A stretch of 64,000 bases of DNA from Gammaproteobacteria bacterium. Its GTDB lineage: Bacteria; Pseudomonadota; Gammaproteobacteria; RBG-16-57-12. Location: the NCBI GenBank assembly GCA_021647245.1, contig JAKIVC010000004.1:31597-95596 (forward strand), given 5' to 3'. Every line of letters begins with the position of its first letter. Within the stretch, counting starts at the first letter, position 1. The position numbers were made by a program, and so were the translations under genes. A model generated the notes under the pieces. That model was given only the letters and a program-made list of their open reading frames with translations, did no database searches and was not told the DNA's origin. Shown piece by piece: positions 30,699-40,651 of the stretch.

Positions 30699-32572
30699 TT
30701 CTGAGTTCTCTTTTTTAGAAAGACCAATAGCAACGAAATAGCCGCAGGCGTTACACCTGGAATACGTGAAGCTTGGCCAATGGTTTGGGGTCGATGGGTT
30801 ATCAATTTTTGGGATACTTCTGCGGAGAGTCCTGAGACGCTGTCATAATCGAAGTCAGTAGGGATTTTACTCTCTTCATTGCGACTGGCCCGTGCAATTT
30901 CATCGCGTTGCCGCTCAATGTAGCCTGCATATTTCACCTGCACTTCAACTTGCTCAGCAACGATTGGCTCATCCACTCCCGGCCCGGCAGCATCGAGGCT
31001 CATCAACGCAGTGTAATTAACTTCGGGGCGGCGCAGTAAATCTTCCAGATTATATTCACGACTCAATGTCTGGCCGATGGCTGCTTTAAGCAGTGCCGGA
31101 TCAACTTTTTTTGGTGATAGCCAAGTAACCCGCATGCGCTGGCGCTCTTGCTCTATGGCATTTCGTTTTACCTCAAAGGCGTGCCAGCGATCATCACTTA
31201 TCAGGCCTAGCTCTCGCCCTTTTGGTGTTAAGCGCAAGTCAGCATTATCTTCGCGTAACATGAGGCGATACTCTGCCCGCGAGGTAAACATACGATAAGG
31301 TTCCTGGGTGCCTTTAGTGATGAGATCGTCAACCATCACACCGATATAGGCTTCATCTCGGCGCGGGCACCACGGCTCTTTTCCTTGAATCTGTAGCGCC
31401 GCATTGACGCCAGCGAGTAACCCCTGAGCGGCAGCCTCCTCATAGCCTGTAGTGCCATTAATCTGCCCAGCAAAAAACAGGCCTGGCATCGGCTTGGTCT
31501 CCAGCGTATTTTTGAGGCCCCGCGGATCGAAAAAATCATACTCAATGGCATAGCCAGGCCGCACGATATGCGCTTTCTCAAAGCCTTTCATTGAGCGTAC
31601 CAGCGCTATTTGTACATCAAACGGCAGCGAGGTGGAGATACCATTGGGGTAGATTTCGTGCGTGGTTAACCCCTCCGGCTCGACAAAGATCTGATGAGCG
31701 TTTTTATCGGAAAAACGGGTTACTTTATCTTCGATGGAAGGACAATAGCGTGGCCCAACGCCATCAATCACCCCCGTGTACATCGGTGAGCGGTCCATAC
31801 CACCACGAATGATTTCGTGGGTCTGCTCATTGGTGTGGGTGATATAGCAAGGGATCTGTCGCGGGTGTTGCGCTGCATTACCGATAAAAGAGAACGTCGG
31901 TAGCGGGTTATCTCCCGGCTGCGCCTCTAACAGTTCAAAATTGACAGTGCGGCCATCAACTCGTGGTGGGGTGCCTGTTTTCAGGCGATCCACCGTAAAG
32001 GGTAGCTCACGCAGGCGTTGGCAGAGGGCATTGGCAGGTGGATCACCCGCACGGCCACCTTCAAAGCTCTCCAGCCCGATGTGAATGCGTCCACCTAAGA
32101 ATGTGCCCACTGTAAGCACGACAGTAGGCGCTGCGAATTTCAAACCCATCTTGGTGACCACCCCAGTCACGCGACCACCCTCAACAATTAAATCATCCAC
32201 CGATTGTTGAAACAGCGTCAAGTTAGCTTGATTTTCAACAGTCTCTCGCACGGCAGCCTTATAAAGCAGGCGATCAGCTTGTGCGCGTGTCGCACGTACC
32301 GCCGGGCCTTTGCTGGCATTAAGGGTACGAAACTGAATGCCCGATACATCCGCTGCATGAGCCATCAGCCCGCCGAGCGCATCCACCTCCTTCACCAAAT
32401 GCCCTTTACCAATACCACCAATGGCCGGATTACAAGACATTTGCCCAAGGGTATCGATATTATGGGTTATCAGTAGTGTATTAACCCCCATGCGCGCAGC
32501 AGCCAGCGCAGCCTCGGTTCCCGCGTGGCCGCCACCCACCACAATCACATCAAACTTATCTTGATAAAACAT
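30695..32572 (-). CDS. mnmG: tRNA uridine-5-carboxymethylaminomethyl modification enzyme MnmG
   Basis: FAD enzyme that with MnmE modifies the wobble uridine of several tRNAs. The FAD-binding motif [19 protein letters not shown], the [23 protein letters not shown] segment with the conserved Cys, the second [14 protein letters not shown] loop and the C-terminal helical domain ([21 protein letters not shown]) are complete; 625 aa. First gene of the mnmG-rsmG-parAB run; in many gammaproteobacteria the replication origin lies just upstream, but no cluster of DnaA boxes is apparent in 32573-33263. Confidence 0.97.
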   Translation of the reverse strand: MFYQDKFDVIVVGGGHAGTEAALAAARMGVNTLLITHNIDTLGQMSCNPAIGGIGKGHLVKEVDALGGLMAHAADVSGIQFRTLNASKGPAVRATRAQADRLLYKAAVRETVENQANLTLFQQSVDDLIVEGGRVTGVVTKMGLKFAAPTVVLTVGTFLGGRIHIGLESFEGGRAGDPPANALCQRLRELPFTVDRLKTGTPPRVDGRTVNFELLEAQPGDNPLPTFSFIGNAAQHPRQIPCYITHTNEQTHEIIRGGMDRSPMYTGVIDGVGPRYCPSIEDKVTRFSDKNAHQIFVEPEGLTTHEIYPNGISTSLPFDVQIALVRSMKGFEKAHIVRPGYAIEYDFFDPRGLKNTLETKPMPGLFFAGQINGTTGYEEAAAQGLLAGVNAALQIQGKEPWCPRRDEAYIGVMVDDLITKGTQEPYRMFTSRAEYRLMLREDNADLRLTPKGRELGLISDDRWHAFEVKRNAIEQERQRMRVTWLSPKKVDPALLKAAIGQTLSREYNLEDLLRRPEVNYTALMSLDAAGPGVDEPIVAEQVEVQVKYAGYIERQRDEIARASRNEESKIPTDFDYDSVSGLSAEVSQKLITHRPQTIGQASRIPGVTPAAISLLLVFLKKRTQK

Positions 32573-32816
32573 CGCTACACACTTTTAAATTAAGCCAGAA
32601 AACCGAGCATTCTACTCCACCACTGCCGTGGGTGCCAACCGCGTGTGCAGTGTGTGGGCTCTATTCGGGGGTTAGAGGTAGCACGCTGCAATCGAGAAGA
32701 TTGTGGTTGTATGCATCATAAAACATTCACACCACTGTCATGAGAGTAAAACAATTCCACCATAAGCTGGCTTTGGTAGCAGGAGATCTCAGCGAGAAAA
32801 ATTTCTGAAACAGACA

Positions 32817-33023
32817 GTGGAGGCAGTAGGAGTGCATGATTTGAATTTTAATGATGAGAGTAATGGCGGGGCAAAAGAGCGCAGCTGGAGCTCGGCCTCG
32901 ACAGCCGTTCACATGAAAACAGCCCGCTCAAAAATAAAGCCCATCAGTCGCTGGCGTGATATAGAGTGGATAAATGAGCAGCGACGCTTGAGAGAGCAGC
33001 TACGAGAAGTGTATAGCGCGTAA
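32817..33023 (+). CDS. Small hypothetical protein, PA3496-like tail
   Basis: 68 residues from a GTG start. The N-terminal half is polar and acidic; the C-terminal half, RWRDIEWINEQRRLREQLREVY, resembles the arginine-rich helix of short PA3496-type proteins. Start choice is uncertain: AGTAGGAG lies inside the frame, directly before another GTG at 32832. No membrane segment. It is alone between mnmG and the transposase remnant. The family link rests on pattern only, and it might not be a gene. Confidence 0.4.
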   Translation: MEAVGVHDLNFNDESNGGAKERSWSSASTAVHMKTARSKIKPISRWRDIEWINEQRRLREQLREVYSA

Positions 33024-33034
33024 AAAGATCTAAC

Positions 33035-33092
33035 GAGACGGTGGAAAACCCCACACAGAGTCGCTTGCTTACCTACCCAGCGTCTCTTTTTT
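33035..33092 (+). terminator. Possible terminator after the small ORF
   Basis: GAGACG (33035-33040) pairs with CGTCTC (33081-33086), extended by TGG/CCA across a mismatch, and is followed by a run of six or more T. The loop is long (about 30 bases), so the call is tentative. The rest of 33093-33259 shows nothing I recognise. Confidence 0.35.
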
Positions 33093-33259
33093 GGTTACCC
33101 CAACCACCACTCAACGCCACATCACCTTCCAACCCGGAAATTACCTGTGAATAGCAGTATTTGCGACTATTGACGGCCTTGTTTGGCCTCTCCTTCACCC
33201 TCAGTGGGTTAAAGGGCTAGCCATATAGAAAACGATAGGCTACTCAATACATTATGTGC

Positions 33260-33615
33260 AGATTTGACCCCTTCAAAAATGAGTTATCCAAAAGAACGAA
33301 AAGAGACCGCACTGAAGAAAGTGCTACCACCGCACAATAAAACCATCGCGGATATTTCGCACGAAGAAGGTATCTGTGAAGGCACCTTGTACAACGGGAG
33401 GAAAATGGCACGCGCAGAAGGGCGCTTGATGCCGAACGGTGACAGCCACCCCAACGGCTGGTGTGCGGCAGACAAATTTGCATCCGTTGTAGAGACGGCC
33501 TCAATGAATGAGGCCGCCCTCTCGGCTTACTGTCGTGAGCGCGTGCTGTATGCCGAACAGCCCCGTGAGTGGTGAGAAGCTGTTAAAGTGATTAATGTAA
33601 AGACTTGACCCCTTC
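33260..33615. repeat. 15-bp direct repeats bracketing the transposase remnant
   Basis: AGATTTGACCCCTTC (33260-33274) and AGACTTGACCCCTTC (33601-33615) differ at one base and enclose the broken transposase gene. They are longer than the 3-4 bp target duplication expected of IS3 elements, so they may be part of the mobile unit itself or of an older insertion site. Confidence 0.5.
33264..33575 (+). pseudogene. IS3-type transposase orfA, truncated
   Basis: The translation follows the N-terminus of IS3-family OrfA: SYPKERKETALKKVLPPHN, then a helix-turn-helix region ISHEEGICEGTLYNGRK, then AADKFASVVETASMNEAALSAYCRERVLYAEQ. The real start is probably the ATG at 33279. It stops at EQPREW, about where intact proteins continue for another 60-70 residues, and no orfB follows in the 145 bp before jetA. 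The usually conserved Trp of TLYNWRK is Gly here. It is therefore a decayed fragment marking past mobile-element activity at the left edge of the Wadjet operon. Confidence 0.75.
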
Positions 33616-33719
33616 CTGATCCCTTCCCAAGCAACCTGTCCATTGTTGAAAAGAATTTATCGATGTTAGATTCCCACAAACTCCTAGCCGAGCGCATAAG
33701 GTTAAAGTACATTTAGCCA

Positions 33720-35177
33720 ATGAGCCTGCCAGCCCTTCACTCCCGTTATAGTCGCCTGCAATCTGAGCATGCCACCTGGCGCCTGTTGCGTGCCGCTAAT
33801 GCCCCTTTGATTATGGCGTTTATCACGGAGCTGTTTCGGGAGGAGAGTGAAATTCCCTTCGCGCGCGCGCGGGTTGTGTTGCAATCCGAGTTGGATCGCC
33901 TAGCGGATGATGGGCGGGAGGTGGAAAAAGGGGCGGGTGCTTATCTGCGTGAATGGATACAGGCGGGTTGGTTGCGCGAGCTGGATGATCAACTGACCGG
34001 CACCGATGCCTGTGATGTGGCTTTGCGTTTTTGCCAAAATCTGGAACAGCGCGAGGTGAATGCCTCTGCCTCCCATCTGCGTATTGTGCAAGATGCGGTG
34101 ACTCAGCTTGCCGTCGACTTAAGCCCTAATCCACAAGAACGCATTACGCTGCTGGAGCATAAAAAAGCAGCTTTGCAGCGTGAAATCGATCAGCTATTGA
34201 GTGGCGTGGTGCATGAGCTTTCCGCTGCCGAGCAACGGGAGCGTATTCGAGAGGTGTATCAATTGGCATCGGTTTTGACCGGTGATTTCCGCCGTGTTGA
34301 GGATGATATTCGTGGTCTGGATCAGAGCCTCAGGGTGCAGATGATCGAGTCCGGTGGTAGCCGGGGCGATGTGATTCTGGCGCTGATTGAGCAAGAGCAG
34401 ATGTTGGCGGATTCGGACGCTGGGCGGGCATTTGATAGCTTCTTTCAGTTACTGTGCGATCAAAATCGCAGTGTGGAGTTTCGCGAGCAGCTACGTTCGG
34501 TGTTGAGCCGCTCGGCGGCGGAGCATCTTTCGGCGGAGGAGTCGCGTTTTCTTGGCCACTTGGTGCGTGAGTTAACACGGGAGAGTCAGCGTGTTTTTCA
34601 GGTGCGTCGTCGCACGGAAGAGAGCCTAAGGTCTTACATTGAAAGCGGTGCCCATAAGGAAAATCTTGCGGTGGAGAATCTGTTGCGCCAGCTAGAGCAG
34701 GTCGCGGTTCGATTCAATGAAAGTGATATCTCACTCGATAGAGCGATTCCTTTGGCGCTGACCAGTGGCAGTGTGAAAGTGGGCTCTATTGATAGTATGG
34801 GTTTGCGGGTACCTGAAGAGCAGTTGGATATTGAGAATATTCAGGCACAGGAGAACAGCTCAGACCCGAGTAGTGCGATGCTGGATTGTTTGGAGAGTGT
34901 TCAAATAGTTGAAATTGCGGCACGAATGCGCGACGCCTTGCGTAACAGTGGCCCGATGACGGTGGGCTGTATGATTCAACAGCACGCTGTTGAGGCGGGG
35001 TTGGAAGAGTTGGTGGCCTATTTGCGGGTGGCAAAAAATGTCGGGGCTGCACTACTGGAAGAGAAGGAGCAAGTGACGGTGAAGGATCGAAGTGGAATCC
35101 GTATTCAGGCGGCTATTCCCTGCTATCAGTTAAGTGCTGAGATGTTTCCAGAGGATATTAGTGAGGTGGCGGTATGA
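33720..35177 (+). CDS. jetA: Wadjet type I subunit JetA (DUF3375, MksF/kleisin)
   Basis: 485-residue kleisin-like subunit of the Wadjet SMC complex, which detects and cleaves circular plasmid DNA. The start RYSRLQSEHATWRLLRAANAPLIMAFITELF and the following EIPFARARVVLQSELDRL are typical of DUF3375. The middle is helical and coiled-coil-like (HKKAALQREIDQLL, RRVEDDIRGLDQSLR); the end (QQHAVEAGLEELVAYLRVAKNVGAAL) is winged-helix-like. No strong ribosome-binding site precedes the ATG. It overlaps jetB by 4 bp. Also called MksF. Confidence 0.9.
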   Translation: MSLPALHSRYSRLQSEHATWRLLRAANAPLIMAFITELFREESEIPFARARVVLQSELDRLADDGREVEKGAGAYLREWIQAGWLRELDDQLTGTDACDVALRFCQNLEQREVNASASHLRIVQDAVTQLAVDLSPNPQERITLLEHKKAALQREIDQLLSGVVHELSAAEQRERIREVYQLASVLTGDFRRVEDDIRGLDQSLRVQMIESGGSRGDVILALIEQEQMLADSDAGRAFDSFFQLLCDQNRSVEFREQLRSVLSRSAAEHLSAEESRFLGHLVRELTRESQRVFQVRRRTEESLRSYIESGAHKENLAVENLLRQLEQVAVRFNESDISLDRAIPLALTSGSVKVGSIDSMGLRVPEEQLDIENIQAQENSSDPSSAMLDCLESVQIVEIAARMRDALRNSGPMTVGCMIQQHAVEAGLEELVAYLRVAKNVGAALLEEKEQVTVKDRSGIRIQAAIPCYQLSAEMFPEDISEVAV

Positions 35178-35944
35178 GCGATCCCCCAGACACTGAGCCG
35201 AATTTTTTTGATCGACTGGCTGCGACAACTGGAGAGCAACAGGGTGAATTAATGTCTGATGCTGTTGATGTGGAAGAGGTCGCTGTAGATGAGGCTTTGT
35301 TGCCAGATGGTGTCGACGATGACGCCACAACTACTGCTCCAAGCAAGGGCCGTTTTTCCCCAGAGCTTCGCCGTGCCCTGGTTGAACTCATGCGCAGCGG
35401 CGTGGTGTTGGCTCACGTCAAACCACAGGTATATGAACTGTTATGTCGACACCAGGCCTTGGTCGAAGATCACCTGGCCGATATGTATCTGCGCCTGCTG
35501 ATAGATCCACTCGCCGGTGTGGCACTTCTGCTCCAACGGCAGGAGCAAGCGGATTTTGAGGACGAAGAGGAGCGCTCGGCGCTGATCAGTCGCCGAACAC
35601 TCTCCCTCTACGATACCCTGCTGTTGCTGGTGTTAAGAAAGCACTATCAAGAGCGTCAAAGTGTTGGTGAGCAGCAGGTGATTATCGATATGGATCGCAT
35701 TGAATCCCAACTTGCCCCTTTTTTACCGCTGACCAATAGCAGTCGCAGTGACCGCCGTAAATTGAGCGGTGCGATCACTAAGATGAAAGAGAAAAAATTG
35801 TTAAGTCCGGTAAGGGGTGATGATGAACGCTTGGAGATTACGCCGGTGATTCGCTATGTGGTGAGTGCTGAGTTTTTGGAGCGGATGTTGGTAGAGTATC
35901 AATCGTTAGCAGGGAGCGTCAATGGTGAAGGCGAAGTGTCATGA
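35174..35944 (+). CDS. jetB: Wadjet type I subunit JetB (DUF4194, MksE/KITE)
   Basis: 256-residue winged-helix (KITE) subunit that binds the kleisin JetA. After an acidic, disordered first ~60 residues come FSPELRRALVELMRSGVVLAHVKPQVYELLCRHQALVEDHLADMYLRLLIDP, RRTLSLYDTLLLLVLRKHYQER and the C-terminal SDRRKLSGAITKMKEKKLLSPV, the DUF4194 pattern. It overlaps jetA and jetC by 4 bp each, so the subunits are translated in a coupled row. Confidence 0.9.
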   Translation: MSDPPDTEPNFFDRLAATTGEQQGELMSDAVDVEEVAVDEALLPDGVDDDATTTAPSKGRFSPELRRALVELMRSGVVLAHVKPQVYELLCRHQALVEDHLADMYLRLLIDPLAGVALLLQRQEQADFEDEEERSALISRRTLSLYDTLLLLVLRKHYQERQSVGEQQVIIDMDRIESQLAPFLPLTNSSRSDRRKLSGAITKMKEKKLLSPVRGDDERLEITPVIRYVVSAEFLERMLVEYQSLAGSVNGEGEVS

Positions 35945-38900
35945 ATCATAGGGTCTCTGAACTCTTCAGTTGTGGCCAGATTCGTTTGGCGGAGTTGTCT
36001 GTCTGTAATTGGGGTTCGTTTCACGGACTGCATACGGCACGGATCGACCCTGAGGGTACCCTTATTACCGGCGATAACGGCGCAGGGAAATCGACACTGA
36101 TTGATGGCCTGATGGCACTGTTATTGAGCAGCAAGGCATCCTTTAATATGGCGGCGGCTCAAGGTGATCGCAGTGATCGTTCCCTTGTCTCTTATATTCG
36201 CGGCAGTCACGGCTTAAGCCATGATGGTGCCCAGACAAAAACTAACTACAAACGTGAAGGTGCTGTGGTTTCAGGGCTGCGCGCCATGTATCGAGCCGAT
36301 GACGGCTCTGTGATTACCTTGGTCGTCATGTTCTGGAACACCAAACCCACCAGTGTGGCGGCTGATTTTAAGCGCATCTATCTTGTGGCGAAACGCAACC
36401 TGAGCCTAGAGGAGCTACTGAAGGTGTTTGGTGAGGGCGAGGCGCGGCAACTAAAAAAGGTGTTGCGCGATGACCCATTAGTCAAGTCGTTTGACGCCTT
36501 CAATGACTATCAGGCCTATTATCGGGATTGCCTGCACATGGATAATCGCAATGCGCCCAACTTGCTTTCGCGTGCCCTGGGATTAAAGAAGATTGATGAC
36601 CTGACCACGCTGATTCGTGATCTTGTGCTGGAACCCAATAATATTCGTGACGATGCTCGAAATACTGTGGCTGAGTTTGATGATTTGGTGGCAACACATC
36701 AACAGCTACTGGATGCTCGCAGTCAGCATGAGAAGCTCTGTGGCCTGCCTGAAATTGAGAATACGCTGCATGAGTGTCAACAACAGATTGAGTTGTTGAG
36801 TACGGAGCGTGATGGGCTTTCGATCTATTTTGGTGAGATTTGCGCCGACTTGTGGCGGCAGCGGATTGCGAAAATCGAGCATGAGTTGGCGGCTGTTCGT
36901 CAAAAGTTGGCTGAGCTGCGTCGCCAGGAGGAGGATGCAACAGGGCAGGTGGAGCAGCGTCATGTTGATTATGTTCAGGCCGGTGGCGACCGGGTTGAAG
37001 CGGCCAAGGATAAATTGACGCAGACGAAGCGCCGTTTGTCTGAGGTGAGTACCGCTGCCGGAAAATACCAGAAAGATGCAAGGGAAGCCAGTCTCGATGA
37101 TGTTCTGATTGAAGACGCATATGTGGAAAATCAAAAGCAAATACAGAGTATGCAGCTCTCTTTCAAAGACCAAGCAGATACCTTCATCGATGCGTTGACA
37201 GAGGCAGGGCGCAAGTTGTATGAGGTGAAAGAGAAGCTTGATGCTTTACAGAAACAGATTTTAGGAATAGAGGCGCACCCAGGTTCCAATATAGATTTTG
37301 CCTACCAAAAATTAAGGGACGATATTGTTGATAGCCTGACTCTCGATAAAGAGAGCTTGATGTTTGTTGGTGAGCTAATCGATGTAAAGCCGGATCAAAT
37401 CTCATGGCATGGTGCAATCGAAAGGGTGATTGGAGGACGTCGAACCGCTTTAATTGTGCCTGAAGATTGTTACCGACTGGTGACTCGCTGGTTGAATGAT
37501 CGGCATACCGGGTTGAATGTGACCGTTCAGGTTGCATGGCAAGTATCGGGGCAGACGCAATTTAAAGCCGATGGTTATCTTAGAAAATTGGCGTGGCTGG
37601 ATCACCCCTACCGAGAGTGGTTAAAGCACTATCTCGCACGTACAGATCTTCACTGCGTTGACTCGGCAAAAGAGCTGAATGAAACACCTTTTTCAATGAC
37701 GCGAGAAGGTTTGTTTCAATATGAAAAAGGTCGGTTTAATAAGAATGACAGGACTCCGGTTGATAATCGGCGTAGTTGGCAGTTGGGCTTTTCGAATAAG
37801 TCTAGGTTATCGATTCTTAAACAAGATGAACGGGCCTTAAAAACACACATAGAGCTGCTTGATAAAGCGGTAAGCGTTGCCCGAAAAAAACATGATAACT
37901 GCCAGTCTAGCGTTCGTTTATGGCAGAAACTTGCTGAGGTTCAGTGGGATGAAATCGATGTGCCCCGTTGGCAGCATCAAACCGAACAGGCTCAGGCGGC
38001 GCTTGATAATTTGACGCGCTCCGGTAGTGATTTAGAAAAGGCACAGCAAGCGTGGGATGAAGCAAAGGAGAGGCTTAAGGCGATCCAAAGTGATAAAGAC
38101 AGCGCACAAAAAACGGAGGGGATGATTGAAAGCCGGCTGGTAGGTGCGCAGTCGCAACTGGACAATGCCAACCGTGCCGCCGCACCTGGGTTAGCGGAGG
38201 GTGTTCGCGAAGCATTGCAGAAAAGAGTGGCTGAACAGGATGCGCTGGATATTGATCGCGTGACCTCAATTGAGGCGCAACAGCGGCGCGATATTGAGAG
38301 TGAATTAGACCGGATGCACAACAAGCGCCAATCTGCACAAAACCGAGCGATAGGCATTATCTCTTCGTTCCGCAGCGGATGGGAGGTGCTTGCCGCAGAG
38401 TGGGGGGCCGATATGAGAAGTCTGCCCCAGTATCTTGAACATCTGTCGCAGCTTGAAGAGGAAGGACTGCCCGCGTTGGTGGAGCAGTTTCAGGTGCGCC
38501 TGACCAAGTGCGCTCTGCAATCTTTAGCAGGCATACGCTCCAGCATGGATTCAGAGCGGGAAGAGATCAACGACCGTATCGACACGATTAACCGGGTGCT
38601 GAAACGCACCGAGTTTCGTCAGGGAAGTCATTTGAAGCTTCGTACTCAGCGGGATAGTTATCCCCATGTGGATGAGTTTAACCGCCAATTAACCCGTGTG
38701 CTGGGTGATCATAGCGACGATGATGAGGCGCGCTTTCAGCAGCTTAAATCGGTGATTGAAATACTGGATAAAGCCAGTAATCCAGCGACCGCAAATACAC
38801 TGGAGAGCCAACGATTGCTCGATCCGCGCTTTCAGCTCTCCTTTTTTGCCGAGGAGCTGGACTCTCAAAATGGTGATGTACGGGATGTGTTGCACTCTTC

Positions 38901-39291
38901 CAGTGGCAAGTCTGGTGGCGAGAAAGAGTCGTTTGCTGGCACCATCGTCGCGGCGAGTTTGGCTTATGTGCTGACGCCGGATGGTTATGACCACCCTGTC
39001 TATAGCACGGTGTTTTTGGATGAGGCTTTTTCCAATACGGCGGAGACGGTGAGCCGCCGGGTGTTGCGGGTATTCCAGGAGCTAAAGATTCATGTCAATC
39101 TGATTACGCCTTACAAAAACCTTAACTTAGCTCGCGAGTCTGCCCGTTCATTATTGATTGCCGAGCGCAATAGCAGTACCCATGAGAGCCACCTCTGTGA
39201 AGTCACTTGGGAAGAGGTTGACCGCCGCTTATCACAGCATCGGCAGAATAAAATTAAGAGAGATGCCCAAGCGATGGGTGTGGAGCTGTGA
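35941..39291 (+). CDS. jetC: Wadjet type I SMC ATPase JetC (MksB)
   Basis: 1116-residue SMC-like motor that extrudes DNA loops. Walker A GDNGAGKST is at 44-52; the ABC signature SSGKSGGEKES lies near 985 and Walker B with D-loop TVFLDEAFSNTAE near 1023. Two long coiled coils flank a hinge region near 460-620 (GELIDVKPDQISWHGAIERVIGGRRTALIVP). The motif set marks it as a complete, probably active ATPase. The 3' end overlaps jetD by 4 bp (GTGA). Also called MksB. Confidence 0.93.
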   Translation: MNHRVSELFSCGQIRLAELSVCNWGSFHGLHTARIDPEGTLITGDNGAGKSTLIDGLMALLLSSKASFNMAAAQGDRSDRSLVSYIRGSHGLSHDGAQTKTNYKREGAVVSGLRAMYRADDGSVITLVVMFWNTKPTSVAADFKRIYLVAKRNLSLEELLKVFGEGEARQLKKVLRDDPLVKSFDAFNDYQAYYRDCLHMDNRNAPNLLSRALGLKKIDDLTTLIRDLVLEPNNIRDDARNTVAEFDDLVATHQQLLDARSQHEKLCGLPEIENTLHECQQQIELLSTERDGLSIYFGEICADLWRQRIAKIEHELAAVRQKLAELRRQEEDATGQVEQRHVDYVQAGGDRVEAAKDKLTQTKRRLSEVSTAAGKYQKDAREASLDDVLIEDAYVENQKQIQSMQLSFKDQADTFIDALTEAGRKLYEVKEKLDALQKQILGIEAHPGSNIDFAYQKLRDDIVDSLTLDKESLMFVGELIDVKPDQISWHGAIERVIGGRRTALIVPEDCYRLVTRWLNDRHTGLNVTVQVAWQVSGQTQFKADGYLRKLAWLDHPYREWLKHYLARTDLHCVDSAKELNETPFSMTREGLFQYEKGRFNKNDRTPVDNRRSWQLGFSNKSRLSILKQDERALKTHIELLDKAVSVARKKHDNCQSSVRLWQKLAEVQWDEIDVPRWQHQTEQAQAALDNLTRSGSDLEKAQQAWDEAKERLKAIQSDKDSAQKTEGMIESRLVGAQSQLDNANRAAAPGLAEGVREALQKRVAEQDALDIDRVTSIEAQQRRDIESELDRMHNKRQSAQNRAIGIISSFRSGWEVLAAEWGADMRSLPQYLEHLSQLEEEGLPALVEQFQVRLTKCALQSLAGIRSSMDSEREEINDRIDTINRVLKRTEFRQGSHLKLRTQRDSYPHVDEFNRQLTRVLGDHSDDDEARFQQLKSVIEILDKASNPATANTLESQRLLDPRFQLSFFAEELDSQNGDVRDVLHSSSGKSGGEKESFAGTIVAASLAYVLTPDGYDHPVYSTVFLDEAFSNTAETVSRRVLRVFQELKIHVNLITPYKNLNLARESARSLLIAERNSSTHESHLCEVTWEEVDRRLSQHRQNKIKRDAQAMGVEL

Positions 39292-40490
39292 GAGATTGGG
39301 GTCTATTGCCTGATGAGGTAAGAGATAAGCTGAGGGCCAAAGAGTGGGACCATACCCAGCATCTGAAAAAACGGCTTTTGGGCGAACGCCCGTTCCCCAT
39401 TACCATTAATCTTCGTCCCCCTTCAGGCCGACAGGCGCTGGAGGATCTGGCCGGATTCCACGCATTTATCGATGCTTGGCAGCTATGGCCAAAACAAAGT
39501 CAACTGAGCTGGCAGAAGATTCAATACGCCCAACTGGGTGAGAAACGTGTGCCATCACAGTTAACCCTTGGCGCTATTCAGGCGTTGATCGAATTTATTG
39601 GTGGTGATGCTGAAAAGCGCAGCCAGCAGTGGCAACAACGTATCTCCCCTATTTTGGGTGTAAGCGATAAACTCTACCCTGCGCTGATTAAACAGCTCAA
39701 AAAGATAGGCTCTTTGAGCCTAGAAGAGGCACAGATGATCGCTCAAATCTTGCCCCAATTATCTCAAGGGGTGGGACGAGGTGGTTACCTGCGTGCCTTG
39801 CCACTTATCGGCGTGGACACCAAGTTTATGGAGACCCATCAATCACTTATCACGCCGTTGCTGGATGTTTTGCATGATGGTGCAATCAGTGAGTATGGCG
39901 GTTTAATGGCATGGCTGGATTGTATTGAGGTTCCGGGTGACTGGCTCTTGGTTAGGCCGCTTTGTTCTGCTACAACACAAGCGATGGGGGGGCTCTCCAT
40001 TTTGCGGGTTCCTAGCGAGACCTTGCTTTCAACTCCGTTACCGGGAGAGCGCCTGATCGTCGTGGAAAATGATCAATCGGGTTATGCTTTGCCAGCGTTG
40101 CCTAACACGATTGCCGTTATTGGCGGTGGCCGAAATTTGGCTTGGATGGCGGCACGCTGGTTACGCCAAAAAAAAATTGGTTATTGGGGAGATCTGGATA
40201 GTTGGGGTTTTCTATTTCTGTCGGAAGCGAGGCAGCACCAGCCCCACGTTGAAAGCTTGCTAATGGACCGGGAGACGCTCCTGAGTCATCACAAGCGTAT
40301 GGTGAAAGAGCCTGACTCTTATACAGGTTTGCCGGGGTCTCTGACCGAGGCTGAGCGAACGGTATTTCAGGAGATTAGAGATGGGATTCATGGCAATACC
40401 CGCTTGGAGCAAGAGCGACTATCGGCTGATCATGTATTTAACCGGCTCTTGTCTTGGCAAGGTAATCCCCTGCTAATCCCAATAGATTGA
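39288..40490 (+). CDS. jetD: Wadjet type I nuclease JetD (DUF3322-DUF2220, MksG)
   Basis: 400-residue Toprim-type nuclease that cuts the plasmid once JetABC has looped it. The N-terminal half is DUF3322-like (LPDEVRDKLRAKEWDHTQHLKKRL, PFPITINLRPPSGRQAL). The C-terminal DUF2220 half carries the Toprim residues: Glu in IVVENDQSGYALP near 260 and the DxD of YWGDLDSWGF near 301-303. The GTG start overlaps the jetC stop. One end of a MITE-like repeat begins 4 bp after its stop codon. Confidence 0.92.
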   Translation: MRDWGLLPDEVRDKLRAKEWDHTQHLKKRLLGERPFPITINLRPPSGRQALEDLAGFHAFIDAWQLWPKQSQLSWQKIQYAQLGEKRVPSQLTLGAIQALIEFIGGDAEKRSQQWQQRISPILGVSDKLYPALIKQLKKIGSLSLEEAQMIAQILPQLSQGVGRGGYLRALPLIGVDTKFMETHQSLITPLLDVLHDGAISEYGGLMAWLDCIEVPGDWLLVRPLCSATTQAMGGLSILRVPSETLLSTPLPGERLIVVENDQSGYALPALPNTIAVIGGGRNLAWMAARWLRQKKIGYWGDLDSWGFLFLSEARQHQPHVESLLMDRETLLSHHKRMVKEPDSYTGLPGSLTEAERTVFQEIRDGIHGNTRLEQERLSADHVFNRLLSWQGNPLLIPID

Positions 40491-40494
40491 GTGT

Positions 40495-40537
40495 TGGCCT
40501 TTCCTCGCTACGATCACTTAAGTCCGACAGCCTCCTA
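40495..40537 (+). repeat. Solo right end of the MITE-like element, after jetD
   Basis: These 43 bases match 49975-50017, the right end of the intact element, with four differences (positions about 5, 8, 23 and 28 of the repeat). The matching left end is not found nearby, so this is a truncated copy. It begins 4 bp after the jetD stop, at the outer edge of the Wadjet operon. Confidence 0.75.
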
Positions 40538-40651
40538 CCAGGTCGCTTAGCGGGTTGACGGCCCGCTCATCTTTATTTCTCCGAGCAATGATCGGTGCAC
40601 TGCTATCGCCTTCGAATAATTTGATATAGCGATTGTGATTGGCGGGCATAA

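Noticed and set aside
36500..37120. 206-codon antisense frame inside jetC
   Set aside because: Low-complexity His/Pro/Ser-rich translation, typical of the shadow of a coding strand; jetC itself is complete.
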